Notes: generated from the sequence alone by a model not told the origin. DNA of 64,000 nt from Rufibacter sp. LB8 (GCF_014876185.1 NZ_JADALJ010000001.1:2771501-2835500), one strand, 5' to 3'; positions 44,942 through 53,307 are shown, numbered from the stretch's first letter. Numbers and translations: made by a program.

Positions 44942-45496
44942 TTAACTTATCCAGCAGCCAAAGGTTTTGACTAATTCCCAAGAATTATCTTCTTTCCTTT
45001 TATATATAAAAGTACAAGAATGGGCGCAAAGACTTCCACAGTAAAAATATTTCCAAAATATAACCAGCGTCTTGTCTTGAGAAAATAACGGAATTGTTAC
45101 TTCATGTGTATTCAGGCCAAATCGTTTTTTCAAATTGACTCTCTTAAGTTGAGAAGCCCATTCATTTTGCTGCTGTGAATTAAATTGAAGTTCTAAGAAT
45201 TCTAAATCCTCTGGACTAAATATGGAGTCATCTTTAAGAAATGGATATAATTTTTGATTGAAAGTCACAGTGTCTCCATATGCACTAATTAATCCTATGT
45301 CAGCATCTCTCCAATGCCTTGGTCTTTTGAATAGCTTTTTTCTTCCCAATGGCCTGTCTTCATCGTACTTCTCAACATTGCTTATTTCCCATTGCACAAA
45401 GTCTAAAATGTCCTTATCCGGTATAATAGAACTATACGTTTGACTAAAGGAACAAAAGGGCAAAATTGAAATAAGTATGACAATTAGATTTTTCAT
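44942..45496 (-). CDS. hypothetical secreted protein
   Basis: A 184-residue protein of unknown function. ATG 45496 opens a signal peptide (MKNLIVILISILPFCSFS). Mature features: WEISNVEKYDEDRPLGRKKLFKR, many charged residues, and a Cys pair region YCGSLCAHSC near the C-terminus that could bind a metal or form disulfides. The local base composition is markedly more AT rich than in the neighbouring kynurenine genes, which suggests a foreign or fast-evolving gene. Confidence 0.65.
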   Translation of the reverse strand: MKNLIVILISILPFCSFSQTYSSIIPDKDILDFVQWEISNVEKYDEDRPLGRKKLFKRPRHWRDADIGLISAYGDTVTFNQKLYPFLKDDSIFSPEDLEFLELQFNSQQQNEWASQLKRVNLKKRFGLNTHEVTIPLFSQDKTLVIFWKYFYCGSLCAHSCTFIYKRKEDNSWELVKTFGCWIS

Positions 45497-45563
45497 TTTT
45501 ATACTTCCTTCCATATTCATTAATGCACCCGCATTAATTGAAAGTCTTTTATCAACCCTATTC

Positions 45564-46607
45564 CTACCCTTTCCCCTTCCCCACCAAAAACCGCTCTTTC
45601 TCCAGCCCCAGCCATTGCAGCGCAGCGCCACCCAAGAGTAATTCTTTCACATCATCTGCATACGGCATGGACTCAATCAGCTTGCCGGGTTCCAGTTCAC
45701 CCAGCGGGAACGGGTAATCAGAGCCCAGCGCCACTTTATCGGCCCCGAACTGCTTGACTACGTAGTCCAGCGTGTTGGGGCAGTGTACCAGCGAGTCAAT
45801 CCAGAACTTGCCGATGTAGTTTTCGGGCGGAACGGGGTTGTCCACGGCACACAAATCTGGCCGAACGTCAAAGCCGTGCTGGATTCGGCCTACCGTGAAG
45901 GGGAAAGAACCGCCGCCGTGCGCGAAGGCCAGGCGCAGCTTGGGCAAGCGTTCCAGCACACCCCCGAAGATGAGGGAACAGATGGCGCGCGATGTTTCGG
46001 CAGGCATGCTCACCAGCCAAGGGAGCCAGTATTTACGCATTTTCTTTTCGCCCATCATGTCCCAGGGGTGCACAAACACGCAGGCTCCCAGGTCTGCGGC
46101 GGCCTCAAAAAAGGGGAAAAGCGCGGCATCATCTAGGTTCACATCATTCACGTTGGAGCCAATCTGCACCCCGGCAAAGCCCAGTTCTTTCACGCAGCGC
46201 TCCAGTTCTTTTATGGCCAACTCTGTGTCTTGCAGCGGCACCGTGCCCAGACCCACAAACCTGGTGGGGTAGCGCGCCACCACCTCGGCAATATGGTTAT
46301 TCAGAATTTTGGAGAGGTCCCAGGTGTGTTCGGGCTTGGCCCAGTAACTGAACATGACCGGCACCGTGCTCAGGACCTGAACATGCACGCCGTGCTGGTC
46401 GCATTCTTTCATGCGCACGGCGGGGTCCCAGCTGTTATCCTGGATTTCCCGGAAAAAACGGTCGTCCAGCATCATGCGGGCGCAGCAGGGCTTGTGGTGC
46501 TCCAGCCGCACAAAACCGCCGTAGCCGTAGCGCTCGCGCAGGTCGGGCCAGGTCTCCGGTAAAATATGCGTGTGAATGTCTATCTTGAGCGGGGCGAAGG
46601 CAGCCAT
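45564..46607 (-). CDS. 2-amino-3-carboxymuconate-6-semialdehyde decarboxylase (ACMSD)
   Basis: A 347-residue amidohydrolase-fold decarboxylase acting on the ring-cleavage product of 3-hydroxyanthranilate. Metal ligands are visible as KIDIHTHILP at residues 8-17, VFVHPWDMMG in the middle (His), and GSDYPFPLGELEPG with the conserved Asp near residue 300. The sequence is strikingly like ACMSD of the kynurenine branch. It yields 2-aminomuconate semialdehyde, which the dehydrogenase at 53653 oxidises. It diverges from the RidA-type gene. Confidence 0.93.
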   Translation of the reverse strand: MAAFAPLKIDIHTHILPETWPDLRERYGYGGFVRLEHHKPCCARMMLDDRFFREIQDNSWDPAVRMKECDQHGVHVQVLSTVPVMFSYWAKPEHTWDLSKILNNHIAEVVARYPTRFVGLGTVPLQDTELAIKELERCVKELGFAGVQIGSNVNDVNLDDAALFPFFEAAADLGACVFVHPWDMMGEKKMRKYWLPWLVSMPAETSRAICSLIFGGVLERLPKLRLAFAHGGGSFPFTVGRIQHGFDVRPDLCAVDNPVPPENYIGKFWIDSLVHCPNTLDYVVKQFGADKVALGSDYPFPLGELEPGKLIESMPYADDVKELLLGGAALQWLGLEKERFLVGKGKG

Positions 46608-46757
46608 GACGTTCTCAACTCTATTGCAATTTTGAAACTACATCTTTTTTCTGAATCTGCCGCAGTTCCCCAACATCGCCTTTATAATTTACCCCCTCCA
46701 ATCCTGTGCAGGCACAGACAGCAGCAGCAAATAGATTTCCCCCGCCCACGAATTGAT

Positions 46758-46838
46758 TTGTAGAGACGCAATACCTTGCCTCTGACGTGCATGAGGATCA
46801 CATAGCGCCAAGACGCAAGGTATTGCGTCTCTACAAAA
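46758..46838. repeat. GTAGAGACGCAATACCTTG inverted repeat
   Basis: TGTAGAGACGCAATACCTTG at the left is answered exactly by CAAGGTATTGCGTCTCTACA at the right, 40 bp apart. It is a non-coding hairpin element; similar GAGACAAGG...CTGGTCTCTAC words occur at 29868 and 47561. Confidence 0.75.
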
Positions 46839-46875
46839 CGTTTCCCGAAAACCACTATCCCTCCTTCTTATTTTT

Positions 46876-46970
46876 GTCATCCTGAAAGGATCTTGGTGGC
46901 AAACTAGACAGACCTTTGCTAAACGCTTTCCTAACTTGCCCACAAGGTTCATTCAGAATGACAAAGTGAG
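46876..46970. repeat. GTCATCCTGAAAGGATC hairpin element
   Basis: TTTGTCATCCTGAAAGGATC at the left faces CAAGGTTCATTCAGAATGAC at the right (about 18 of 23 matches). A single arm with GGTCCTTTCAGGATGACAAA lies at 52431-52450. Confidence 0.6.
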
Positions 46971-47008
46971 GATAAGGCGCCTTCCTATTCCCCGCTAAAG
47001 CTCCAACC

Positions 47009-47046
47009 CGTTTTTGGCTTCATTTCCATAAATGAGCCTGAAAACG
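47009..47046. repeat. dispersed palindrome copy 30
   Basis: Reverse asymmetric form in the divergent upstream region. Confidence 0.85.
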
Positions 47047-47114
47047 GCGCAGCCACGCTTGCTATCTAGCCCCCCGTTCTTTACTATTGTGCCGAAATTT
47101 CCACCTAACCGCGC

Positions 47115-47510
47115 ATGGCCTCTGCTTCTCACCAATTGATTTCATCTGGCGCTCCCTGGGAGTACATTGTGGGCTACTCACGGGCGGTGCGCGTGGGGCC
47201 CTTGGTAGAAGTAGCCGGCACCACCGCCGTGGAAAACGGACAGACCGTGGCGCCCAATGACGCGTACGCCCAGGCCGTGCACATCTTGCAGAAAATAGAA
47301 CGCGCGCTGCAAGAAGCCGGAGCCAGCTTAGAAGACGTGGTGCGCACCAGAATCTACCTCACCAACATTAATGACTGGCAAGCCGTGGGCCGCGCGCATG
47401 GCGAGTTCTTCCGGGACATCAGGCCCGCCTCCACCATGCTGGAAGTGAAAGCCCTGATTGACCCCACGCTGTTGGTAGAGATTGAAGCCACCGCGTATTG
47501 CGCGGAGTAA
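47115..47510 (+). CDS. RidA/YjgF family protein, probable 2-aminomuconate deaminase
   Basis: A 131-residue RidA-fold protein (about residues 15-131), with [18 protein letters not shown] carrying the conserved Arg and [11 protein letters not shown] at the end. General RidA proteins hydrolyse reactive enamines. In the context of ACMSD, 3-hydroxyanthranilate dioxygenase and the semialdehyde dehydrogenase, its most likely role is 2-aminomuconate deamination to 4-oxalocrotonate. This is inference from the neighbourhood; general enamine deamination is the alternative. Confidence 0.85.
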   Translation: MASASHQLISSGAPWEYIVGYSRAVRVGPLVEVAGTTAVENGQTVAPNDAYAQAVHILQKIERALQEAGASLEDVVRTRIYLTNINDWQAVGRAHGEFFRDIRPASTMLEVKALIDPTLLVEIEATAYCAE

Positions 47511-47590
47511 AAGTGTTTTAGGTGGTTTAAAATCTCCTTCGCCCTCTTTTGAATGCGTGAGAGACAAGGCGGTGCCTGGTCTCTACAAAG

Positions 47591-47642
47591 GCATTTTCTA
47601 CCGCAAGTTTAGCAATAGCGCTTAACTTGCGGTAGAAAATGC
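47591..47642. repeat. 19-bp-stem hairpin
   Basis: GCATTTTCTACCGCAAGTT and AACTTGCGGTAGAAAATGC pair perfectly around a 14-nt loop with TTAGCAATAGCGCT across the loop edge. Confidence 0.8.
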
Positions 47643-47688
47643 TGGTTCCGCTTCCCTTTCAAATCCAGGGCCTTAAAACGCATTTGTT

Positions 47689-47720
47689 ATGCGAAGAGTT
47701 AGCAAAAGCGCTCTTCGCAT
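47689..47720. repeat. 10-bp-stem hairpin with a shared loop
   Basis: ATGCGAAGAG and CTCTTCGCAT pair around TTAGCAAAAGCG. The loop differs from that of the hairpin at 47591 by one base although the stems are unrelated. Confidence 0.75.
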
Positions 47721-48019
47721 TGCCGGGCAGCCAATCTCCCGATTGGCGTGAAGTTGATAAATGACGACCACTGGCACAGTCCTCACAGGTTTTGATAACT
47801 TGTGAGGTCTTTAGAGCTGGCACTTGCCTCTGCCCTGCTGTCCCTATTGTTCATGGAAATCCCCATTCGGCTTACTTCTGGATTAAAAATCTAAAAGAGG
47901 GAAATACTTTATCCCGCTATTAAATTTCCACCATCCTTCCAGAATCCTTGCTAAAAAGACAAGAAAACGCTAGTTTGGAGGAGCAGTTGCTATAATTGAA
48001 CCCTTATACTGCCCCGCGT

Positions 48020-48877
48020 ATGAAAAAAGTCTTGGTCTTGGGAGCCACCGGCGCGCTGGGTTCCTGCATTCTGGAGGCGCTCAAGCAGCAACGCTACCTG
48101 GTGCGGGCCACCGCCAGAACGCCCCTCAAAGCTGAGCAACTGCAACCCTCCGCCGACGAAGTTTTTGTCTGTGACCCCACCCAACCCGATACCTTATCGC
48201 CGGAGCTTTTACAGGGTGTGGACTTTGTGATTTCGGCGCTGGGCAAGAGCCTGAGTTTGAAAGACAAAAGCAATTCCACGTTTCATGGCGTAGATTTTCA
48301 GGGAAATTTAAATGTCCTGAACTTAGCCAAAGCACATGGGCGGTTAGAGAAGTTTGTGTACGTGGCCGCGTTCAAAGGCGAGTTCTTCCCGAAGGTGGCG
48401 TATTTTAAGGCGCATGAAGATTTCGCCCGGGCGTTGCTCCAGAGCGGCATTCAGGCCACCATTGTCAAACCGCCGGCTTTGTTCAGCGCGTTCATGGAAT
48501 TGGTGCCGTTTGCCCGCAAAGGCATGCTGGCATCGCTGGGTCCGGGCAACAGTCTGACCAACCCTATTCATGAAATGGAGGTGGCCGAGGCCTGCGTGAA
48601 CGCCCTCTCCCAACCAGAAACCACCGTGGAACTGGGCGGCCCGGTCAATTACACGCGCCTGGAATTGATGCAGTTAATCAACAAACGCATGGGCCATTTC
48701 CGGCTCACGCCACAGCTGCCGTACTGGGTGGCGCACACGGCATTGCCTGTGCTCAAACTCTTTAACCGGTCTCTCTATGAAAAGGCGCATTTCTTGGTGG
48801 AAGTGACCAAAACCGACTGCCTGGCGCCCGCCAAAGGCCACCTGCGCCTGGAAGATTATTTAGCTGAGCATGTCTAG
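48020..48877 (+). CDS. NAD(P)-binding atypical SDR protein
   Basis: A 285-residue Rossmann-fold protein starting MKKVLVLGATGALGSCILEA with the GATGxLG nucleotide-binding motif. The later KFVYVAAFKGEFFPKVAYFKAHEDFARALL has the pattern of atypical SDR/NmrA-like proteins (YxxxK-like YFKAH). The substrate is unknown. ATG 48020 is preferred to 47996. It may reduce or isomerise a sugar or quinone substrate, or act as an oxidoreductase with no link to the neighbouring kynurenine genes. Confidence 0.8.
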   Translation: MKKVLVLGATGALGSCILEALKQQRYLVRATARTPLKAEQLQPSADEVFVCDPTQPDTLSPELLQGVDFVISALGKSLSLKDKSNSTFHGVDFQGNLNVLNLAKAHGRLEKFVYVAAFKGEFFPKVAYFKAHEDFARALLQSGIQATIVKPPALFSAFMELVPFARKGMLASLGPGNSLTNPIHEMEVAEACVNALSQPETTVELGGPVNYTRLELMQLINKRMGHFRLTPQLPYWVAHTALPVLKLFNRSLYEKAHFLVEVTKTDCLAPAKGHLRLEDYLAEHV

Positions 48878-48944
48878 AGAAACCCGCTTGGGCTATCCGC
48901 CGTTTTTCCCGATATTTGCCTGTACTTCGTTTTAGAAAACCGCA

Positions 48945-49676
48945 ATGGGAAGAGCATTTGAGTTCCGGAAAGCCCGGAAAATGAAACGCTGGGACATGAT
49001 GTCCAAGCAGTTCACCCGCATAGGGAAAGAGATTGTGATGGCCGTGAAAGCCGGTGGCCCAGACCCCGACACCAATGCCCGTCTGCGGGTGTGCATCCAG
49101 AACGCCAAAGGGGTGAACATGCCCAAAGACCGCGTGGAAGCTGCCATTAAGCGTGCCCAGGGCAAAGAGGAGAGCGATTACTCTGAGGTGGTGTATGAAG
49201 GGTACGGTCCGCATGGCGTGGCTGTGCTGGTAGAAACCGCCACAGACAACGTGAACCGAACCGTGGCCAACGTGCGCATGCACTTCAACCGCACCGGCGG
49301 CGAATTAGGCAGAACAGGAGCCTTCGATTTCATCTTTGAGCGCAAGGGCGTGTTCCACTTAGACGCGGAAGGCCTGGACCTGGAAGAACTGGAACTGGAC
49401 CTGATTGACTTCGGGCTGGAGAGCATTGACAAAGACGAAGAGGAAAACGAAATTATCATCCAGACCTCTTTCCCTGACTTTGGGGCCATGCAGAAAGCCC
49501 TGGAAGAGCGCGGCCTCAACGTGAAAACCTCAGAGCTGCAGCGCTACCCCACCGTTTTGAAAGAACTCACCCCCGAGCAGCAGGAAGACATGACCAAACT
49601 CCTGGACCGCCTAGAGGAAGACGATGACGTGCAGGCCGTGTTCCACAACATGAAAGAAGACCCAGACGCTGAGTAA
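48945..49676 (+). CDS. YebC/PmpR family protein
   Basis: A 243-residue protein of the TACO1/YebC family, with the N-terminal MGRAFEFRKARKMKRWDMMSK, KAGGPDPDTNARLRVCIQNAK, and AIKRAQGKEESDYSEVVYEG. YebC proteins have been described as DNA-binding regulators and as translation factors relieving ribosome stalls; the length fits. It lies 67 bp after the NAD(P)-binding gene. Confidence 0.95.
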   Translation: MGRAFEFRKARKMKRWDMMSKQFTRIGKEIVMAVKAGGPDPDTNARLRVCIQNAKGVNMPKDRVEAAIKRAQGKEESDYSEVVYEGYGPHGVAVLVETATDNVNRTVANVRMHFNRTGGELGRTGAFDFIFERKGVFHLDAEGLDLEELELDLIDFGLESIDKDEEENEIIIQTSFPDFGAMQKALEERGLNVKTSELQRYPTVLKELTPEQQEDMTKLLDRLEEDDDVQAVFHNMKEDPDAE

Positions 49677-49683
49677 TATTCTC

Positions 49684-49721
49684 CGTTTTCGGGCTCGTTT
49701 CCAGAAACGGAGCCAAAAACG
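49684..49721. repeat. dispersed palindrome copy 31
   Basis: Forward asymmetric form between the yebC-like gene stop and its terminator. Confidence 0.87.
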
Positions 49722-49731
49722 GAAACCAACC

Positions 49732-49768
49732 AAAAGCCCCGCTTTCTTTGGAGAAGGCGGGGCTTTTT
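49732..49768 (+). terminator. terminator of the YebC-family gene
   Basis: AAAAGCCCCGC and GCGGGGCTTTT form an 11 bp stem with TTTTTGATTT behind it. Confidence 0.8.
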
Positions 49769-49962
49769 GATTTCTCAACCAAGCGGGTCAACGGGCTCGT
49801 GTAAGCGGTGAAGGCGTTGGCAGAAGATGACTTTTACACAATATTTGGGTAGAGTAATTTTACCAAAACTTCCACCAAGGTTTTGTCTCGCTTTCTTTTA
49901 ATATTTTTAGCTCTCCATTACCATCAGGAATCCAAATATCACTTGAACCACTTGCATCAAAA

Positions 49963-49970
49963 AAACCAAC
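49963..49970. repeat. target-site duplication, left
   Basis: AAACCAAC, repeated at 50758-50765. It is the 8-bp direct repeat made by the IS insertion. Confidence 0.9.
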
Positions 49971-50757
49971 GGTAGTGGTTTAGAAAGTATGATGGGATAA
50001 AAGCTGACAGTGAGTTGTTTAAGATGATGGAATGTTCGAAGTCCTCATCAAAATAAACTGTCCCCACTGCCAGAGCAGTAAGGTAGTAAAAAACGGAAAG
50101 AAAAAGAACGGTGCCCAGAACCTGCTATGCCACAGCTGCAGAAAGCAGTTCCAGGCCACGTACCAGTACAAAGGCGCCGATCCGGCCACAAAGCAGCTAA
50201 TGGTGCGGCTTTTGGAGCGCAACAACGGCATCCGCGACATAGAGGCGCTGCTGGGGGTGAGCCGCAAGTGCATACTGGACAACCTGTGCCGGCAAGGCAG
50301 CCGACTCAGCATCGCACCGGCGCGGCGCTGCTACGAGTCGGTGCAGATAGACGAGGTCTGGAGCTACGTGGGCAGGCGCAGGAAAGGGAAGTACTGGCTT
50401 TTGTATGCCTACTGCCCCGAGACGGATGAGGTTTTGGCTTACAGTTGCGGCCCCAGGAGCGCAGCAACTGTGAGGAAGCTGCTCAAGAAGCTGGAGAAAG
50501 CACACATTGGAGAATACTGCACCGACCATTGGAGAGCCTTCGCCCAGGTGATACCTACAGAGAAACACAAGGTGGGCAAGGCTTACACAAAAAATATAGA
50601 AGGGGTAAATACCTGCCTCAGGGCCAGGAACAGGAGGCTGGTCAGGAAAACGACCTGCTTCTCCAAGAAAAAGGAGAACCATGATGCGAGCTTAAACCTA
50701 ATGTTCAACTACCGAAACAACCAAAAATCAAAGCATCATACATTGTAAACCACTACC
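49971..50757 (+). mobile_element. IS1-family insertion sequence, 787 bp, complete
   Basis: Terminal inverted repeats are GGTAGTGGTTTAGAAAGTAT (left) and, read on the minus strand, GGTAGTGGTTTACAATGTAT (right); over 24 positions 21 agree. The size fits IS1 (about 0.77 kb). One transposase gene fills it. An AAACCAAC duplication flanks it on both sides. It sits in the 3' part of the gene at 49860-51089. Confidence 0.93.
50032..50748 (+). CDS. IS1-family transposase, single frame
   Basis: A 238-residue transposase. The N-terminal zinc finger has CPHCQSSKVVKNGKKKNGAQ and LCHSCRKQF. An HTH region (RLLERNNGIRDIEALLGVSR) follows. The DDE core shows IDEVWSYVGRRRKGKYWLLY (first Asp), YCTDHWRAF (second Asp) and NIEGVNTCLRARNRRLVRKT (catalytic Glu). 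Classical IS1 makes this protein by frameshifting between insA and insB; here both parts are fused in one frame. It uses ATG 50032 and is presumably active, given the intact ends and target duplication. Confidence 0.93.
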   Translation: MFEVLIKINCPHCQSSKVVKNGKKKNGAQNLLCHSCRKQFQATYQYKGADPATKQLMVRLLERNNGIRDIEALLGVSRKCILDNLCRQGSRLSIAPARRCYESVQIDEVWSYVGRRRKGKYWLLYAYCPETDEVLAYSCGPRSAATVRKLLKKLEKAHIGEYCTDHWRAFAQVIPTEKHKVGKAYTKNIEGVNTCLRARNRRLVRKTTCFSKKKENHDASLNLMFNYRNNQKSKHHTL

Positions 50758-50765
50758 AAACCAAC
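50758..50765. repeat. target-site duplication, right
   Basis: AAACCAAC, matching 49963-49970. Confidence 0.9.
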
Positions 50766-51151
50766 ATTGTGTTTTGCGGCTAATTCTATCGTTTTTTGAA
50801 AAGCTGTTTCTGCTTGGGACCAGTTAAATGCCGCATAAATCACATTTCTTCCGATACTATAGTCCGTTTCATTCGAATTCACAGCATCATCACCTGTGTC
50901 AGGACCATTTAAATCAGGGAAGAATGCTTGCATTTCTACATACCAATTCCGTAAATCATCAGAAGCGTTTGCAGGGTCATCATAACTGTGGTCTTCTGAC
51001 CATTCGGTTTGATTTTCATACCACTCCAAAAATTCTTTCTTTTTTAGTGGAGCGGCATTTTTCTGAAAAACCATTAAATCGTAACTCATTCAGAATCGGT
51101 TTTTAAATGTGCCCACTTGCTAAATAACTGCTTTAGAAGCCAAAGCGGCGG

Positions 51152-51589
51152 CTATTCAGCAGAAAGCAGCCAGGCCAGCGCATGTTCTTTCTTCACGAAA
51201 TAGTTGGCCATGAACGCGCTTTTGTCTTTGCCCTTGACCATGATGGTGGTAATGGCCAAATGGCTGTTGAGGTCTTCTGGAATGACCAGCGCCACTTTTC
51301 TAACGCCCATCTCAGACAGGCGCGCCAGCAGCACATCACTGCTCCATTTCTGGTCAGAGGGCTGTATCTCGCCAATCTGGCTGGAGTTGGCCAACCAGTA
51401 CTTAAGCTTGTGTTCGGCCACTAGGTCCATGCAATAGGTCACAGCCTCCCGGAACTGCGCCGAGGTGAACGTGCCCTTCCAGTCCATGGTAATCACCGAG
51501 GTACTGAGGTCAACGCTTATATGCAGGAAAGGAAATTCTCTATAGGGCACTGGTTCAATTTCTAGCAATGGAAGGCCCTGCGCAGGCAA
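51152..51589 (-). CDS. hypothetical STAS/SpoIIAA-like protein
   Basis: A 145-residue protein with a pattern FLHISVDLSTSVITMDWKG, QFREAVTYCMDLVAEHKLKY and MGVRKVALVIPED, resembling Bacteroidota STAS-like proteins of unknown role. The frame has no ATG before residue 35; the start is probably TTG at 51589, since the first strand of the domain begins before residue 35. The remaining frame upstream is open to a TAG near 51672 without a better start. No partner gene is evident. Confidence 0.6.
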   Translation of the reverse strand: MPAQGLPLLEIEPVPYREFPFLHISVDLSTSVITMDWKGTFTSAQFREAVTYCMDLVAEHKLKYWLANSSQIGEIQPSDQKWSSDVLLARLSEMGVRKVALVIPEDLNSHLAITTIMVKGKDKSAFMANYFVKKEHALAWLLSAE

Positions 51590-51742
51590 CGCCTTGTTCT
51601 TATTTTTTTTGAAACGAGCGCTTGCACCCGTAACGTCTAAAATCAGAAAATTAGTTTTTTGTTTTGTCTAAGTTCAAAAATAGGCTTTTTTACTATAAAT
51701 CCTGCGAAAATCACATAGTTGCCTCGTCAATTTGGCTATTTT

Positions 51743-52270
51743 CTACTTCACCGGCGCTGGTTTGACCATCACCTCGCCGCAATTGTTGCAGGTGCGCTTT
51801 TCCTCAGAAGCCCAGAAAGCGTCCATAACCACGGGCAATTGGCCCACAATGTCAGAGACGGGAATAAATTGCTCGTGCAGTTTGGTGTGGCAGTTTTCGC
51901 AGTACCACTGGAACCCGTCCAGTTCCCGTTCATCGCGGTAGCGCTCCATGACCAGGCCCACGGTGTTGGGGCCTCGGCGCGGCGAATGCGGCACGTTGGG
52001 CGGCAACAGAAAGATGCTGCCTTCTTTTATTTCGATGTCTTTGAATTCGCCTTCGTCAATGACTTTGAGCGTGATGTCGCCTTCCAGTTGAAAGAAGAAT
52101 TCCTCGCCGTTGTTGATGTGGTAATCTTTGCGCGAATTGGGCCCGCCCACCACCATCACAATAAAGTCTTTGTTGTCTTTGTAGACCTGTTGGTTGCCCA
52201 CCGGCGGCTTAAGCAGATGGCGGTGTTCGTCTATCCAGGTCTTGAAGTTGAAAGAAGGTTGTATGGCCAT
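51743..52270 (-). CDS. nbaC: 3-hydroxyanthranilate 3,4-dioxygenase
   Basis: A 175-residue cupin dioxygenase that opens the ring of 3-hydroxyanthranilate to 2-amino-3-carboxymuconate semialdehyde. Iron ligands are in DYHINNGEEFFFQLEGD (His, Glu) and PPNVPHSPRRG (His, plus two Arg that bind substrate). The C-terminal CENCHTKLHEQF and TCNNCGEV form the second, rubredoxin-like metal site typical of bacterial and single-domain HAAO. ATG 52270 gives the standard N-terminus (MAIQPSFNF); the earlier frame start at 52315 adds 15 residues. It is divergent from the SDR and dehydrogenase genes. Confidence 0.95.
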   Translation of the reverse strand: MAIQPSFNFKTWIDEHRHLLKPPVGNQQVYKDNKDFIVMVVGGPNSRKDYHINNGEEFFFQLEGDITLKVIDEGEFKDIEIKEGSIFLLPPNVPHSPRRGPNTVGLVMERYRDERELDGFQWYCENCHTKLHEQFIPVSDIVGQLPVVMDAFWASEEKRTCNNCGEVMVKPAPVK

Positions 52271-52348
52271 AGCGGTAGAATTTGATGTAGAACAGCTGTG
52301 ACAGCCGCTGCCCAAGGTACGAAACCCGCCGCATAAAAGATAGCCTCC

Positions 52349-52386
52349 CGTTTTCGGCCTCAGTTCTGGAAATGAAGCCGAAAACG
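52349..52386. repeat. dispersed palindrome copy 32
   Basis: Symmetric-like form in the divergent gap between the dioxygenase and SDR genes. Confidence 0.85.
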
Positions 52387-52518
52387 GAAATCCTGCGGGT
52401 AAACAATCGTATTTCTAATTCGCCCGCAAGGTCCTTTCAGGATGACAAAAAAGTAAGACCAACCAATTCATTATATTATTTCCTATTTTGACCACTCAAG
52501 ACTCAGAACTCCCCTATT

Positions 52519-53307
52519 ATGGATTTAAACTTACAGCACAAACACGCGCTGGTCTGCGGAAGCACCCAAGGCATAGGAAAAGCCACCGCGCTGGAACTGG
52601 CAGACTTGGGCGCTACGGTCACCTTAGTCGCCCGCAACGAAGACAGCCTGCAGAAAACCTTACAGGAACTTTCTTCCCACACCGGGCAAAAACATTCTTA
52701 CGTGGTGGCAGATTTCACCCGTCCGGCAGAAGTTCAGCAGCGCGTGGAGGCGCACCTGCAGCAACTGGGCCAGATGCACATTCTGGTCAATAACACCGGC
52801 GGCCCGGCGGGCGGACCAGCTTTAGAGGCAGATGTAAGCGAATTTGAGAACGCCTTCGCGGCGCATTTAATTTGCAACCACGTGCTGGCCCAGGCCACGG
52901 TGCCCTACATGAAAGAAGCCGCCTACGGCCGCATCATCAACATTATCTCCACTTCGGTGAAGCAACCGCTCAAAGGCCTGGGCGTGTCCAATACCATCCG
53001 GGGCGCGGTGGCCAACTGGGCGAAGACGCTTTCCTTTGAACTCGCGCCTTTCGGCATCACGGTGAACAACGTGTTGCCCGGTGCCACCGTCACGGCGCGC
53101 CATCATTCATTGATAGAAACCCGCATGCAGAAAACCGGCCTTCGGCGCGAGGAGATTGAGAAAGAGATGAAAGCCGGCATTCCGGCCAATCGTTTCGGTG
53201 AGGCCGAGGAAGTAGCAGCAGCGGCGGCGTTTTTGGCTTCCCCAGCGGCGGGGTATATCAATGGCATTAATTTGCCGGTGGACGGTGGACGGTTGGGGAA
53301 TTTGTAA
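52519..53307 (+). CDS. SDR family oxidoreductase with altered active site
   Basis: A 262-residue Rossmann-fold protein: the cofactor loop STQGIGKATALELADLG is near residue 14, NNTGGPAGGPAL near 94, and NVLPGATVTARHH near 180. The catalytic Tyr-x-x-x-Lys is not present: where YSATKAAL is usual, it reads VSNTIRGAVANWAKTLSF. The preceding Ser (STSVKQ) is kept. Such Ser/Asn/Arg variants exist in a subgroup of 3-oxoacyl-ACP reductase homologs. It lies between the dioxygenase and the dehydrogenase of the kynurenine branch, but the role there is unclear. Confidence 0.85.
   Translation: MDLNLQHKHALVCGSTQGIGKATALELADLGATVTLVARNEDSLQKTLQELSSHTGQKHSYVVADFTRPAEVQQRVEAHLQQLGQMHILVNNTGGPAGGPALEADVSEFENAFAAHLICNHVLAQATVPYMKEAAYGRIINIISTSVKQPLKGLGVSNTIRGAVANWAKTLSFELAPFGITVNNVLPGATVTARHHSLIETRMQKTGLRREEIEKEMKAGIPANRFGEAEEVAAAAAFLASPAAGYINGINLPVDGGRLGNL

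Larger units (their letters stand above)
46608..47114. other. repeat-filled divergent gap of 507 bp
   Basis: No gene is seen. The gap holds the inverted pair at 46758-46838, a hairpin repeat at 46876-46970 and dispersed palindrome copy 30. A near-consensus TACTATTG box lies at about 47083-47090 ahead of the RidA-type gene. Confidence 0.6.
47511..48019. other. hairpin-rich gap of 509 bp
   Basis: No gene is seen. The gap holds a GAGACAAGGCGGTGCCTGG word (47561), two hairpins with nearly the same loop (47591-47642, 47689-47720), CCAATCTCCCGATTGG and a CCTCACAGG...CTTGTGAGG hairpin (47787-47813). Confidence 0.65.
49860..51089 (-). pseudogene. small hypothetical gene interrupted by the IS1-type element
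   Basis: The frame starts at ATG 51089 (MSYDLMVFQKNAAPLKKKEF) and runs toward lower coordinates until the insertion. As it stands it reads 117 residues, the last few (VVVYNV) coming from the IS end. Removing 49971-50757 and one 8-bp duplicate joins it in frame to FFDASGSSDIWIPDGNGELK and an end KPWWKFW with TAA at 49860-49862, giving 144 residues. The family is unknown to me. The join restores an open frame with no other damage, so the insertion is probably recent. Confidence 0.85.

Noticed and set aside
50445-50684. Second frame within the IS1-type element as a separate insB
   Set aside because: The complete transposase is in one frame (50032-50748), so no second frame is needed.
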